This document shows, one piece after another, positions 26,465-35,511 of a DNA stretch of 64,000 nt. The number at the start of each line of letters is the position of its first letter. The first letter of the stretch is position 1. The notes below the pieces were generated by a model that saw only the letters and a list, made by a program, of their open reading frames with translations, did not search any database and was not told the DNA's origin. The position numbers and the translations under genes were made by a program. This stretch comes from Microcoleus sp. FACHB-672. GTDB taxonomy: Bacteria > Cyanobacteriota > Cyanobacteriia > Cyanobacteriales > Oscillatoriaceae. The stretch covers positions 434,001 to 498,000 of the forward strand of contig NZ_JACJOU010000015.1 of assembly GCF_014695725.1 (NCBI RefSeq), written 5' to 3'.

Positions 26465-28378
26465 CTACTTCGTTTCAGAGAACTCAGCATCAATCACATC
26501 ATCTTCGCCACCGGCAGATTTCGGCTCATCGCTAGCACCGTCGGGAGTTGGGCCTTCAGGAGCCTCACCGCCACCGGCTTGCTGATAGATATTGCTGCCG
26601 ACTGCATAGAGAGCTTGTTGCAGTTCGCCGGTTAGCGTCTTGATCCGGTCGAAATCGTCCTTGCTGATAGCCTCACGCAGGTCTTTAACCAACCCTTCAA
26701 CCTTGGTCTTATCAGCAGCCTGTACCTTGTCGCCTAGATCCTTGAGCTGCTTTTCAGCTTGGTAAGCTAAAGAGTCGGCTTGGTTCTTCAGATCAATTCT
26801 TTCACGACGTTCCCGATCAGTTTCGGCATTGCGTTCGGCTTCCTTCACCATCCGATCAACTTCATCGTTGGGGAGGGTAGAAGCGCCGGTGATGCTGATG
26901 GATTGTTCCTTGCCGGTGCCCTTATCCTTAGCCGTCACATTCAAGATACCGTTGGCATCAATGTCGAAGGTGACTTCAATTTGAGGCACACCACGAGGCG
27001 CAGAAGGAATACCATCAAGGCGGAACTGTCCCAGACTCTTGTTGTCGTTGGACATTTCCCGTTCGCCTTGCAGAACGTGGATTTCGACGTTGGTTTGACC
27101 GTCTACAGCCGTCGAGAACACTTCCGACTTCTTGGTAGGAATCGTGGTGTTGCGAGGGATAATCTTGGTCATCACGCCGCCCAAGGTTTCCACACCCAGA
27201 GATAGGGGAGATACGTCGAGTAGCAAGATGTCTTTGACTTCGCCGGCAAGCACACCGGCTTGAATTGCAGCACCCACGGCAACCACTTCATCCGGGTTCA
27301 CGCTTTGGTTGGGTTCCTTATTCAGAACGCGCTTCACCAATTCGTGGACAGCAGGAATCCGGGTTGAACCACCGACGAGCACCACTTCATCAAGGGCACT
27401 CTTATCGATTTTTGCATCGCGCACTGCGTTTTCCACCGGCACGCGGCAGCGATCAATCAAATCGGCACACAGTTCTTCAAACTTAGCCCGTGTCAGGGTC
27501 ATATCCAGGTGTTTTGGCCCTTCCTGGGTTGCTGTGATGAACGGCAGGTTGATTTCAGCTTGAGTGACGCTAGAAAGTTCAATCTTGGCCTTTTCAGCCG
27601 CTTCCGTTAGACGTTGCAGCGCTTGCTTGTCTTTGCGGAGATCGATGCCTTCAGCCTTTTGGAATGAGCCGGCGAGGTAATCCACGATCTTCTTGTCGAA
27701 GTCGTCACCACCCAGGTGAGTGTCACCAGAGGTTGCCAACACTTCAAACACACCGTCGCCCACTTCCAAGATCGATACGTCGAACGTACCACCACCCAAG
27801 TCAAACACCAAGATGGTTTCGTTGCTCTTCTTGTCTAACCCGTAGGCAAGAGAAGCGGCAGTCGGTTCGTTGATAATCCGCAGAACTTCCAAACCGGCAA
27901 TCTTACCCGCGTCTTTCGTTGCTTGACGCTGGGAGTCGTTAAAGTAAGCCGGCACCGTGATTACGGCTTGGGTAACGGTTTCACCGAGGTACTTGCTGGC
28001 ATCGTCAACCAGTTTCCGCAAAACTTGCGCCGAGATTTCTTCTGGGGCAAATTGTTTGCCGGCAGTCGGGCAGTCAATTTTGACGTTGCCGTTGCCATCC
28101 CGCAGGACTTTGTAAGAAACTTCAGTTGATTCGTGGGTGACTTCGTCAAAGCGACGCCCGATGAAGCGCTTGACGGAGTAGAAAGTATTTTCAGGGTTCA
28201 TCACCGCTTGGCGCTTGGCAATTTGGCCAACCAAGCGATCACCATTTTTCGCAAAGGCGACAACTGACGGTGTCGTGCGGAAACCTTCTGCATTCGCAAT
28301 TACGGTGGGTTTGCCACCTTCCATAACGGCGACGCAAGAGTTCGTCGTTCCTAAATCAATTCCAACAACTTTTCCCAT
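26465..28378 (-). CDS. dnaK: Molecular chaperone DnaK (Hsp70), DnaK2-like
   Basis: DnaK binds exposed hydrophobic peptides with ATP-driven cycling, working with DnaJ and GrpE. The 637-residue protein has the Hsp70 signatures [13 protein letters not shown] (6-18), [13 protein letters not shown] and [12 protein letters not shown], the [16 protein letters not shown] linker and the substrate-binding domain. The C-terminus is a short acidic tail ([12 protein letters not shown]), as in typical bacterial DnaK and cyanobacterial DnaK2. No dnaJ or grpE is adjacent. A strong terminator follows; hsp20 lies 354 bp upstream on the same strand. No CIRCE element was recognised in the upstream spacer. Confidence 0.96.
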   Translation of the reverse strand: MGKVVGIDLGTTNSCVAVMEGGKPTVIANAEGFRTTPSVVAFAKNGDRLVGQIAKRQAVMNPENTFYSVKRFIGRRFDEVTHESTEVSYKVLRDGNGNVKIDCPTAGKQFAPEEISAQVLRKLVDDASKYLGETVTQAVITVPAYFNDSQRQATKDAGKIAGLEVLRIINEPTAASLAYGLDKKSNETILVFDLGGGTFDVSILEVGDGVFEVLATSGDTHLGGDDFDKKIVDYLAGSFQKAEGIDLRKDKQALQRLTEAAEKAKIELSSVTQAEINLPFITATQEGPKHLDMTLTRAKFEELCADLIDRCRVPVENAVRDAKIDKSALDEVVLVGGSTRIPAVHELVKRVLNKEPNQSVNPDEVVAVGAAIQAGVLAGEVKDILLLDVSPLSLGVETLGGVMTKIIPRNTTIPTKKSEVFSTAVDGQTNVEIHVLQGEREMSNDNKSLGQFRLDGIPSAPRGVPQIEVTFDIDANGILNVTAKDKGTGKEQSISITGASTLPNDEVDRMVKEAERNAETDRERRERIDLKNQADSLAYQAEKQLKDLGDKVQAADKTKVEGLVKDLREAISKDDFDRIKTLTGELQQALYAVGSNIYQQAGGGEAPEGPTPDGASDEPKSAGGEDDVIDAEFSETK

Positions 28379-28732
28379 AGGGGTGCTTTCGCTCCAATGA
28401 CTACAAAAACTTTGGCTTGTATCAGCCTGTTTATTTAGGGATACAAATGACTACGAATTAAATCGCTTTTGGTTCAATCAGCAGTCAATCTGTGCTCAGT
28501 ACACTTTAGAAAGTCACATATTTATATACTGAGCGCGGTTAGGCTTCTGATGAAGGGGGGGTTCCCGTACCTGAGATAGGGCGGTTTAATCCTACAGGAC
28601 TTACGCTTTTCAATCACGGTTGGGATTAAGGGGGAGAAGGGGAGAAAAATTCTTTATTTCCCCAACTGCTTGCGTAAGTCCTGTTTTGCCCTGTGAGACG
28701 CTTATGCAATAAATGCCCACAAGTGCGGTAGA
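28379..28732. other. dnaK upstream region, contains MITE-like element
   Basis: This 354-bp spacer between hsp20 and dnaK holds the dnaK promoter and a small inverted-repeat element (28594-28684). No ORF. Confidence 0.5.
28594..28684. mobile_element. MITE-like element with 13-bp terminal inverted repeats
   Basis: ACAGGACTTACGC (28594-28606) and its exact reverse complement GCGTAAGTCCTGT (28672-28684) bound a 91-bp non-coding stretch with a G-rich core. Ends of this wording are, to my knowledge, widespread in filamentous cyanobacterial genomes as miniature transposable elements. A target-site duplication is not evident. The folded form could also act as a transcript hairpin between hsp20 and dnaK. 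Confidence 0.65.
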
Positions 28733-29329
28733 TTAAGCGGCATTCCAGACATCTCCGGTGACTTCTGCATCTGCCGGCACCACGACTTTGTTATTCTCAG
28801 GAGTCGCTGGGGTGTCGCTTGGAATCGTTGTTTCAACTTCATTCCCACTGTCTGCCGGTGCGGGAGTGGCATCTGTTGCGTCAACAATATTGACTTTAAC
28901 CACCTTCGGACGTACAGAAGACTCTTTTGGCAAAGTTAAGGTGAGAATGCCATCTTTGAGTTCCGCTTGCAGTTGCTCATTAAGCACCGGCATCGGCAAT
29001 TGAATCACGCGCTGGAAATTGCCATACCGGAATTCTGTGCGGTAACGTCCTTGATTATCCGTTTGTTTTTGCTGATATTGACCGCTGATCTCGACAGCTT
29101 GCCGACTGACTCGCACATCCAAATCTTTGGCTTCGACACCGGGAACTTCCGCACGTAAAATTAAGGCGGTTTCTGTATTTTGCAATTCTATTGCCGGTGC
29201 CCAGCTAATACCCGATTGTGAGGAGTTAACGGCAGCACAATTCCTGGTTTGAGGAAGTCCGAACATACGCTCTAGTTGATTTTGCATCGTAGCAAGTTCG
29301 TGCCAAGGTTGCATATACATCCGTGTCAT
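28733..29329 (-). CDS. Small heat-shock protein, Hsp20/alpha-crystallin family
   Basis: Hsp20 proteins form oligomers that hold unfolded proteins for DnaK/ClpB. The 198-residue protein has an N-terminal arm with LERMFGLPQ, an alpha-crystallin domain (about 45-150: WAPAIELQNTETALILRAEVPGV, VEISGQY, RTEFRYGNFQRVIQLP, LKDGILTLTLPK) and an unusually long acidic Pro/Thr/Asp-rich tail of about 45 residues, in which an IxI/V-type anchor (VVKVNIV) lies just before the tail. It is upstream of dnaK on the same strand, which fits joint stress use. Confidence 0.93.
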   Translation of the reverse strand: MTRMYMQPWHELATMQNQLERMFGLPQTRNCAAVNSSQSGISWAPAIELQNTETALILRAEVPGVEAKDLDVRVSRQAVEISGQYQQKQTDNQGRYRTEFRYGNFQRVIQLPMPVLNEQLQAELKDGILTLTLPKESSVRPKVVKVNIVDATDATPAPADSGNEVETTIPSDTPATPENNKVVVPADAEVTGDVWNAA

Positions 29330-30306
29330 CTTCGGGTTACCTTTGTTAAAAAGATGTGCTTTCTTTCAGCCTGCTTGAATCAGGTTAGAAGGTGAAAGCT
29401 TAAGTTTCAAAATGTTGCAGTCGTGCTGCTGGGTAACTTAGATAAAGGGACAGGCTTGTTTGAGGTTTTCACTTCACTGCTGTCCTCTACTGAATTCCAT
29501 CTTACGGAAGCTAATGGTTTAAAGAATTGGTGCAAACCGTAAAATATTAGTTGTATTTGCCGCTCGATTGCCTAAGCCCCTAAAATTGTGCTTCTGAGGT
29601 TATACAAATCCTGCTGCTAGGTGGCAAGGTTGTGGGAATCTGCTTGTCTTGCCGGCCCTTTTATTTCTTCAATAGCACTACTTGCTAATATAGGGTGCGG
29701 CAAACCGTAAATTATTAGTTGTATTTACCGTTCAAATAGATTTTTTGCCAAAGCCGGCATTTTGCCCGTCGTTTAATTTCCCGGCTAATCGCTTAAGCTG
29801 ATTCAAACCGGCTGATTCTCAGATTTTTTATTGATTAAAAGAGTGCCGATGGTTTAATAATGCGCGGGTATCAGCCATCAGCCGCCAATTAAACCCCTAG
29901 ATTAATATCCGGGAGTGGATGAAGCCGGTTAAAAGTTTGGATTATCTTTAATGTCGAGATAAAAGCTTTCCGAAATTTCGAGAGTAGTGCTCACACTGGA
30001 ACAAAAGTAATCAGATCGAGAGGCAAAAATAACCGGACTCTACCGATTATTGAACGGCTCACCCTCAGCAAAGCACACCGGCTCTCATCTTGGAACGAAT
30101 CGTTAAGCCTACCTGCACTTAAATGAGAAGCCGGCACATCTGCCTATATTATCTGAGAATTTCATCATTCCCGAGTTTGGGTGTCCCCAACCTTCTCAAG
30201 AGCCGGTTCACCCCTAAAAGACTTAAATTTAGACGATCCCGTCATAATTCAGAATACGATAGTATACTTTTTTTATGCAATAATGTTTTCTCATTTGTGT
30301 AAATAA
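29330..30306. other. Long intergenic region between hsp20 and the DICT gene
   Basis: 977 bp between divergent genes, without a supported ORF, tRNA or terminator. It contains a pair of direct repeats (29532-29564 and 29700-29732) and many GCCGGC-type sites. Promoters of hsp20 (left) and of the DICT gene (right, AT-rich around 30245-30300) should lie here; an unannotated small RNA is possible. Confidence 0.4.
29532..29732. repeat. Pair of about 33-bp direct repeats upstream of hsp20
   Basis: The stretch GCAAACCGTAAAATATTAG followed by TTGTATTTGCCGCTC (29532-29564) recurs at 29700-29732 with three to four changes; spacing is 168 bp. It could be a regulator-binding repeat or the relic of a local duplication. 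Confidence 0.65.
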
Positions 30307-31740
30307 ATGTTAAAAGGCTCTATTGTGCAGCAGCTCGACGCCGCACATCGAACCGGCAAAAGACCTATAAGATTCGGGGTCTATTACAAAAACACTCTAG
30401 TTGCCCTTTGCCACGCCCTAGAGGACTGGATATTGAACTCCGCCAGTTCACCCATCGTCATCGCCGCATTCCAACGGGGCAAATGGTATTTGCAGGAGGC
30501 TGATCGCTATAACGATTTGGCGAAAAAGTCTCGCAACGTCGTGATTATGGCAGCAGCGGAGAGCGGCTTTGCTGAGCATCCCACCAGCGAAATGGCAAAC
30601 GTTAATTTAGTCAGCTTAGATCCATCTGACCCGGTGGCTCAAGAGTGGCATTTGATGATTTTGTCGCCAACCTACACAGCAGTTGTGCTTTGTCAAGAGC
30701 TGTCTGAGGAAGATTATGGGCCGGCAGGCTTTCCCACAGAAGACCGAGATCGGAAATTTTATGGCTTGTGGACTTTTGAACCAGAACTCGTAAAAGAAAC
30801 CGTAGAATTAGCAATCGAGCATATCGGTCGATATAACCCAGAACTGGGGAAAGCCTTAACCGCTCAAGTCCAAGCCATTACCGAGGAAGCCGTTGCCCAG
30901 GAGCGAGATGACCTGAGCGAAATTGTCTCCCGCGTCGTGGAATACTTGCAGACGAGCCAGCTTGAATTAACCGGCAGCATCCCGGACGCTCATTCATTCT
31001 CTAGCCAACAAGCGCTAGATCGGAACTTGGTTTCTAATGAAATCCAGGCATTTTTGCGAATGGCGCAATTGATGGATCTGGCTGACACTACGAACCCAAT
31101 GGCAGCAGCGGAAGTCGTAGCGCTGGCAGAAATGATCGGGCAACTGCTGGATTTACCGGCATGGCAAATGAAGCGGCTGCATCTGGCTGCTTTACTCCAC
31201 CGGCTTGAACCTTTACAAGGCGTTGAAAGTGTTCTCAGCAGTGGATCTTCCTCTGATGAGGAGAACGACGGGCCTTGCTGTCCCTTGGTACAGGGAGCAC
31301 AGGTGTTGCGAAGGATGCCGCAATTACGAGCCGTTGCGCGAATCCTTACCCATGAGGCAGAGTGGTGGAATGGAACCGGCTTACCTGGTGGAATGGCCGG
31401 CGAAGAAATTCCTTTAGAATCGCGAATTTTAGCCTTAGCGGCAGACTTTCAACAGCGAGTGGCCCTTCACCGAGCCAATCAACCTGATGACGGTTCGGGA
31501 GGGAATTACGCGGCGCAAGCTTTAGCAGAGTGTCAGGCGCAGCAAGGCGAACGCTGGGACCCCAAACTTGTTGATACCTTGGCGCTTTTGGTGATGGGTT
31601 TACAACAAGGTTTAACCCTGCCGGTGAGTGCGCCTAACATGACAGCCGGGATGTGGTTGTTAGATTTCCGGGTCGATAGTGAAGCAAAAGCCGGCGAAGC
31701 CACTAGCAGTTACAGCAGCGGAGGACGCTATGAATCTTGA
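30307..31740 (+). CDS. DICT sensory domain protein with degenerate HD-GYP domain
   Basis: Residues about 1-190 fit the DICT domain, named for its occurrence with diguanylate cyclases and two-component systems and common in cyanobacteria. After a helical linker (about 195-240), residues about 250-430 resemble an HD-GYP phosphohydrolase: LHLAALLHRLEP replaces the HD pair with His-Arg, while HEAEWWNGTGLPGGMAGEEIPLESRILALAADF matches the HHExxDGxGYP...SRIxxxxD region with the first histidines altered. Metal binding and c-di-GMP cleavage are therefore doubtful; it may be a binding or regulatory relic. Its last 11 bp overlap the pentapeptide-repeat gene. Confidence 0.8.
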   Translation: MLKGSIVQQLDAAHRTGKRPIRFGVYYKNTLVALCHALEDWILNSASSPIVIAAFQRGKWYLQEADRYNDLAKKSRNVVIMAAAESGFAEHPTSEMANVNLVSLDPSDPVAQEWHLMILSPTYTAVVLCQELSEEDYGPAGFPTEDRDRKFYGLWTFEPELVKETVELAIEHIGRYNPELGKALTAQVQAITEEAVAQERDDLSEIVSRVVEYLQTSQLELTGSIPDAHSFSSQQALDRNLVSNEIQAFLRMAQLMDLADTTNPMAAAEVVALAEMIGQLLDLPAWQMKRLHLAALLHRLEPLQGVESVLSSGSSSDEENDGPCCPLVQGAQVLRRMPQLRAVARILTHEAEWWNGTGLPGGMAGEEIPLESRILALAADFQQRVALHRANQPDDGSGGNYAAQALAECQAQQGERWDPKLVDTLALLVMGLQQGLTLPVSAPNMTAGMWLLDFRVDSEAKAGEATSSYSSGGRYES

Positions 31741-32374
31741 AGCGCTGCGATCAGGCAAAGCCAAACAGTTTCCAGGGGCAGATTTGGAAGATGAAGACCT
31801 TTCGGATTTAACGCTGAGTGGAATTAATCTTGCCGGTGCTAATTTAGTTGGCACTAATTTTGCCGGTTCCAATCTGGAAAGAGCGCGTTTAGATGGCGCG
31901 AATTTGCTCGGTGCACAGCTTGTGAGAGCTGATCTGCGGGCAAATTTGTTAGGAGCAAATTTGATGCAAGCGGACTTAACCGGCGCTGACTTGCGCGGTA
32001 GCAATCTCCGAGGTGCCAATTTAATGGCCGCTAAACTCACAGAAGCATCCTTTGCCGGCGCTTTTTTAAGCGGGGCAAATTTGATGAATGTGAATTTGCA
32101 GGGAGTAGACTTGCGGAGTGCAGACTTACGAGGTGCCAATCTCACCGGCGCTAATCTTAGCGGCGCTAATTTAAGTCGCGCTGATCTGCAAGGCGCATTA
32201 TTAAGTGATGCAAATCTGGAAGAGGCGGATCTGCGAGGTGCAAATCTTTCAGGTGCAAATCTTTCGGGGGCAAATTTACTCTGTGCTGAGTTGCAGGATA
32301 CGAACTTGGAAGGTGTTGTGCTTACGGGTGCCTGTCTTGTGGGAACTGCGGTTGCACAGCCGGTATCTAGATAA
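31730..32374 (+). CDS. Pentapeptide-repeat protein
   Basis: The 214-residue protein is built from A(D/N)LXX-type pentapeptides from about residue 30 to 205 (for example GANLSGANLSRADLQGALL), forming a right-handed quadrilateral beta-helix. Biochemical roles of such proteins vary and are mostly unknown. I start at the ATG at 31730 because GGAGGAC lies just upstream; it overlaps the DICT gene's stop by 11 bp, so the two are translationally coupled. The N-terminal LEALRSGKAKQFPGADLEDEDL cap is typical of cyanobacterial members. A nested-stem terminator follows. Confidence 0.92.
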   Translation: MNLEALRSGKAKQFPGADLEDEDLSDLTLSGINLAGANLVGTNFAGSNLERARLDGANLLGAQLVRADLRANLLGANLMQADLTGADLRGSNLRGANLMAAKLTEASFAGAFLSGANLMNVNLQGVDLRSADLRGANLTGANLSGANLSRADLQGALLSDANLEEADLRGANLSGANLSGANLLCAELQDTNLEGVVLTGACLVGTAVAQPVSR

Positions 32375-32383
32375 AGATTTTTT

Positions 32384-32450
32384 AACCGCAGATTCCGCAG
32401 GTGAACGCAGATAATATGCAATTCATCTGTGTTCATCTGCGGTTTTTTTT
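32384..32450. terminator. Nested-stem bidirectional terminator, dispersed-repeat derived
   Basis: AACCGCAGAT (32384-32393) pairs with ATCTGCGGTT (32435-32444), and GAACGCAGAT (32403-32412) pairs with ATCTGTGTTC (32425-32434, one wobble); T8 follows. It lies between the convergent pentapeptide and CPBP genes (the latter ends inside it). The wording resembles 5113-5223 and half of it recurs at 12531-12555. Confidence 0.8.
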
Positions 32451-33271
32451 CTGGAAAGTGTCCACATTGTCACGGCGAGAGTGCCCAAACATAACACTCC
32501 CATGACGCCGGCTAAAGGGTTTCGGTCAATGCCTGTCACCCATTCTGGGACGTTGCCTGAAGATCGCACCAATTGCCCAACGTTAATAATGTAAAAGCCC
32601 CAAACAAGGCCGGCATGAAGTCCTATCGGTAAGCCGAGGCGTCCGTTTCGAGAGCGTTTTGCCCAAACTAAGGTTAAACCCAGCACCAGCAGTCCGACAA
32701 ATGTCGGCCACGTTTTGAGAATGGCTTCCAGGGGTTTAATAAAGTGCAGCAATGCAAATAAGATTGCATCCACCCATAGAGAGACTTTGAGGCTGTAATT
32801 CCGTTGCAATTCATCTAGTAGCCAGCCGCGAAATAACAATTCTTCGGCAAAACCAATACCGAGAGAAACGATTAAGCCTTCTAGGATAACTTGGCGTAAG
32901 AAAACAACAGAAGCCGGTTGTTGCCAGACTACCCACCCTAGCAGTCCTTGCAGCACAAACAGCCCCAGTTGGCTTAAAATTCCTGTGGATAAACCTTTTA
33001 AGAGGTCTATCGCATTCTGCCGCGTTCTTTCTAAGCCATAGTTGCTTAAAAGATGGGGTTGCCGGTAAACATAACGCCCCCATAATCGCACGAGGATGAT
33101 AAATTCCACGTACAAAATAACGAGCGTCAGAATATTGACCAAGTTTTGATCGCTGACAAGCCAGTAAATAGGGACGCAGAAGGGCAGCCAGAGGCAAAGT
33201 AACGTCAGCACAAAAATTCCCAGCCGTGCGGGTGCTGGGTAGTGAGCGAGTCTATCGGGGTGGAGTTTCAA
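32423..33271 (-). CDS. CPBP family intramembrane metalloprotease (CAAX-protease type)
   Basis: CPBP (Abi/CAAX) proteases are multi-pass membrane enzymes; eukaryotic Rce1 trims prenylated proteins, while bacterial members serve in bacteriocin immunity, protein processing or unknown roles. The 282-residue protein has about seven hydrophobic segments and the conserved motifs GFAEELLFRGW (Glu143-Glu144, Arg149) and ILFALLHF (His176). The C-terminus ends RKKTADEHR within the shared terminator region. It stands alone. Confidence 0.88.
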   Translation of the reverse strand: MKLHPDRLAHYPAPARLGIFVLTLLCLWLPFCVPIYWLVSDQNLVNILTLVILYVEFIILVRLWGRYVYRQPHLLSNYGLERTRQNAIDLLKGLSTGILSQLGLFVLQGLLGWVVWQQPASVVFLRQVILEGLIVSLGIGFAEELLFRGWLLDELQRNYSLKVSLWVDAILFALLHFIKPLEAILKTWPTFVGLLVLGLTLVWAKRSRNGRLGLPIGLHAGLVWGFYIINVGQLVRSSGNVPEWVTGIDRNPLAGVMGVLCLGTLAVTMWTLSRKKTADEHR

Positions 33272-33371
33272 CTGCCGGTGTCAAATTTAGATAGAACCTT
33301 GTCCCGCAAGGGCGGAGTGTCTACCGCCCCCAGAACAAGTATTTAAATGCGTTACAGCTTCAGATTCGCTC

Positions 33372-33653
33372 CTATTCATCAGGCTCAATGGTGCTGGTGA
33401 GTCCATGATTTTTTAAGGTTTCGCTGTAAAATTCAGCGTGTTCCAGCGCACAGGTGATCACTAAAGCAAGCCCATTGGTGTGGGCTTCCATCATAATGCT
33501 GACAGCTTGCGGCTGAGTCAGGCTGGGCACGGTCTTCATCAACGCCTGCACCACGTGTTCCATCGAGTTGAACTCATCGTTATGGAGCAGAACACGATAA
33601 CGAGGTGCAAGCTTGCGGACCGTTGAACTCTTTTCAATGGTCTCGACTGACAC
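33372..33653 (-). CDS. clpS: ATP-dependent Clp protease adaptor ClpS
   Basis: ClpS delivers N-degron substrates to ClpAP/ClpCP. The 93-residue protein has the family core: YRVLLHNDEFNSMEHVVQAL, with the substrate-pocket acidic residues in NDEFN, the MMEAHTNGLALV helix and CALEHAEFYSETL. The N-terminal 15 residues are a flexible tail. No clpC gene is near. It precedes the CPBP gene on the same strand, 100 bp away. Confidence 0.95.
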   Translation of the reverse strand: MSVETIEKSSTVRKLAPRYRVLLHNDEFNSMEHVVQALMKTVPSLTQPQAVSIMMEAHTNGLALVITCALEHAEFYSETLKNHGLTSTIEPDE

Positions 33654-33800
33654 TATCTCTATCCTCTCTAGTCAGATATTTACAATTGTTTACTCTATAG
33701 TAATAAGATTCTTGTATAAATCCAAGTTCGTCAACTCCCTTGAGTGTGAGAACTTTTTAATTCATATTTTTTTAATAAAGTCAAGTATTAGTCCGCTATT

Positions 33801-34106
33801 TTACCACAACCGCTGAACCGGATAAGCCTCAAAAGCAGAATCAGCACTCAGGACAGGTATCTGCTCAACCATCGCTTGTGAAATGATCAGCCGGTCAAAT
33901 GGATCGCGGTGATGCAGGGGAAGGGTGCTAACAGCCTCATGGTAGTCGAAATTGATATTCAGCAGATTGAAATCATTAAGACTGAACTGCTGCTGTATAA
34001 ACTCCCTAAAGTGCCCACCAAAATTCAGCTTGCTGATGCTTTACTTAATCGCCATTTTCCAAATACTCGCTATACTGATCCGCTTATCGTTATTCTCATC
34101 GTTGAC
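33801..34106 (-). pseudogene. Broken PIN-domain (VapC-type) toxin gene
   Basis: Reading the minus strand from about 34106 to the TAA at 33801-33803, one frame encodes a PIN-domain pattern: SIASIW(K)MAIK, SKLNFGGHFREFI, then LPLHHRDPFDRLIISQA, VLSADSAF and a C-terminal VQRLW. The HRDPFDR and SAD motifs are the C-terminal active-site segments of VapC RNases. An in-frame TAA (34041-34043) interrupts it right after MAIK, and the N-terminal third, including the first catalytic Asp (LLDTH-type), is not recognisable upstream. No antitoxin partner is visible. It is best read as a decayed toxin gene. Confidence 0.75.
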
Positions 34107-34459
34107 TTTAAGTAAAATATTCCCCGTTCCAAAATAATTATTTTCATAAATTTTTTTATAGGTTCAAGCAAAGACCCGTTGTTTTACAATCAATTTTTAG
34201 ATTATCGCCTTCTCTTTCTCATGGATTAATACAGATACAAACCAAATTTTAACCATTCACCAAGATTTTTTTATTATGGCGAACTAATATAATTAGTAAA
34301 GTTTTTTCTAACTTTTAGGTGGGAAGGATGCCGGCACCAAACCGCCCTCAGCGCCACTACAGGGGATTATCCCTACCGATTGTGAGGCAATCTCGCTCTC
34401 GCTTATGCAACAACCGGCTCTTAGAATAAAGGAAAACGTAAAATTTTTAGATTAATTCT
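34107..34459. other. AT-rich intergenic region
   Basis: 353 bp, strongly AT-rich to about 34320. The beginning may hold unrecognisable remains of the PIN gene's 5' part. It must contain the promoter of the gene at 34460. No ORF. Confidence 0.35.
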
Positions 34460-34870
34460 ATGAAGCCAGCATCCATAAACTGTGCCGGCCCATTTCAACC
34501 TAGCCAAATTATCTGCCTAGAACATCAAAACAGCTACCTGTACGCCGAAGTTATCGATATTATCGAAGCGCGTCAGATGTGTTGGGGGCGGCCTATTATG
34601 CTAGCAGTATGGCTTGCCGGCATTGATCGACCGAGTGAGGGGCTGTTCGAGCAATTACCCGAATTGTATGACTTGCGCGACGGGGCGGACTTTCTCTTAC
34701 CCATTAGTTTATTCCGTCCAGCACTCGATACAGAACTAATTCCCCTCCTGCCTCAGCTAGATATACCCCCCGAAAACAAGCCGGTGGATGCACCGAAAAT
34801 TGCCCATCGGCAGCTTCGAGAATTCATCCACCAAATCTGGCAAGCTTACCCAACAGAGTTTCAAGTTTAA
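34460..34870 (+). CDS. Conserved cyanobacterial hypothetical protein
   Basis: The 136-residue protein has a soluble, folded-looking composition: FQPSQIICLEHQNSYLYAEVIDIIEARQMCWGRPIML reads like a start-of-domain segment, followed by YDLRDGADFLLPISLFRPALDTE and a C-terminal LREFIHQIW helix. Proteins with this wording are, as far as I know, conserved among cyanobacteria without a known role. ATG start. Neither neighbour gives a clue. Confidence 0.7.
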   Translation: MKPASINCAGPFQPSQIICLEHQNSYLYAEVIDIIEARQMCWGRPIMLAVWLAGIDRPSEGLFEQLPELYDLRDGADFLLPISLFRPALDTELIPLLPQLDIPPENKPVDAPKIAHRQLREFIHQIWQAYPTEFQV

Positions 34871-35511
34871 GGTGTATTTACCTCGCTTGCTAACAAGCGA
34901 ATGTCTAGATATACTTGATTTTTCTTCATCCGAGAGTGCATTTACGCAACCGCCGCTTTCTGACATTCTTTCGCTTTCCGACATTCTTTTGTAAGGCAGA
35001 TAATTATGCCTAGGTTAAAAGATGTCAGCCACTTTTGCAACGAGATGAACTCGTTGGCGCAGGATTTCCGTCCACAGATAAAAGGGAATTTTGCTAAAGC
35101 GTTAGGCAAACTTCATGGTAGCTCGTCAATCGAGCCGGCACAATTAGAAAAACCATCCGACAGTTTCCCGCTTTCTGTAACGCCCTCATCTGGGAACTTA
35201 ACTTGAAAATCTCCCACAGTCTTCTCGTGTGCAACTGTCGCTCTTATTCTGAAGTTAGACAAAATATAGAGTCACCGAGTTACAGCAGCACAAAGACTGT
35301 TCAAGCTGTCATGGTCCCTTTTGGGCCTGAAAGGTTATTTTAAATAATGCCAATAATCGCTGAATAATTCCATGCCATCCTGATGCACCCTAACAGCAGC
35401 AGTTATGGCAAATTTGACTTTCTACAGCAGATGCAAAACAGTTACGAGCGCTACCCTTAAACATACAACCGACTTCCAGAATGGCCATTGATTCTGGTTT
35501 CTTTCCCAACA
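34871..35511. other. Intergenic region with tandem duplicate and a doubtful small ORF
   Basis: 641 bp. An 18-bp unit (CGCTTTCTGACATTCTTT) is repeated in tandem with one change at about 34951-34988. A 66-codon plus-strand ORF (35006-35206) is listed separately at low confidence. The rest shows nothing I can support. Confidence 0.4.
35006..35206 (+). CDS. Doubtful small ORF
   Basis: A 66-codon frame (MPRLKDVSHFCNEMNSLAQ...) with an AAGGCAG element about 10 nt before the ATG. Nothing overlaps it on the other strand, so it is not a shadow of a larger gene. The C-terminal part is Ser/Pro-rich and looks unstructured. I do not recognise it. Confidence 0.25.
   Translation: MPRLKDVSHFCNEMNSLAQDFRPQIKGNFAKALGKLHGSSSIEPAQLEKPSDSFPLSVTPSSGNLT

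Noticed and set aside
27265-28129. Several plus-strand ORFs opposite dnaK
   Set aside because: They are shadows of the dnaK coding sequence; their residues follow its codon pattern.
29679-29700. CIRCE-like sequence (TAGCACTACTTGCTAA) near hsp20
   Set aside because: Only part of one arm fits TTAGCACTC, and the second arm GAGTGCTAA is missing.
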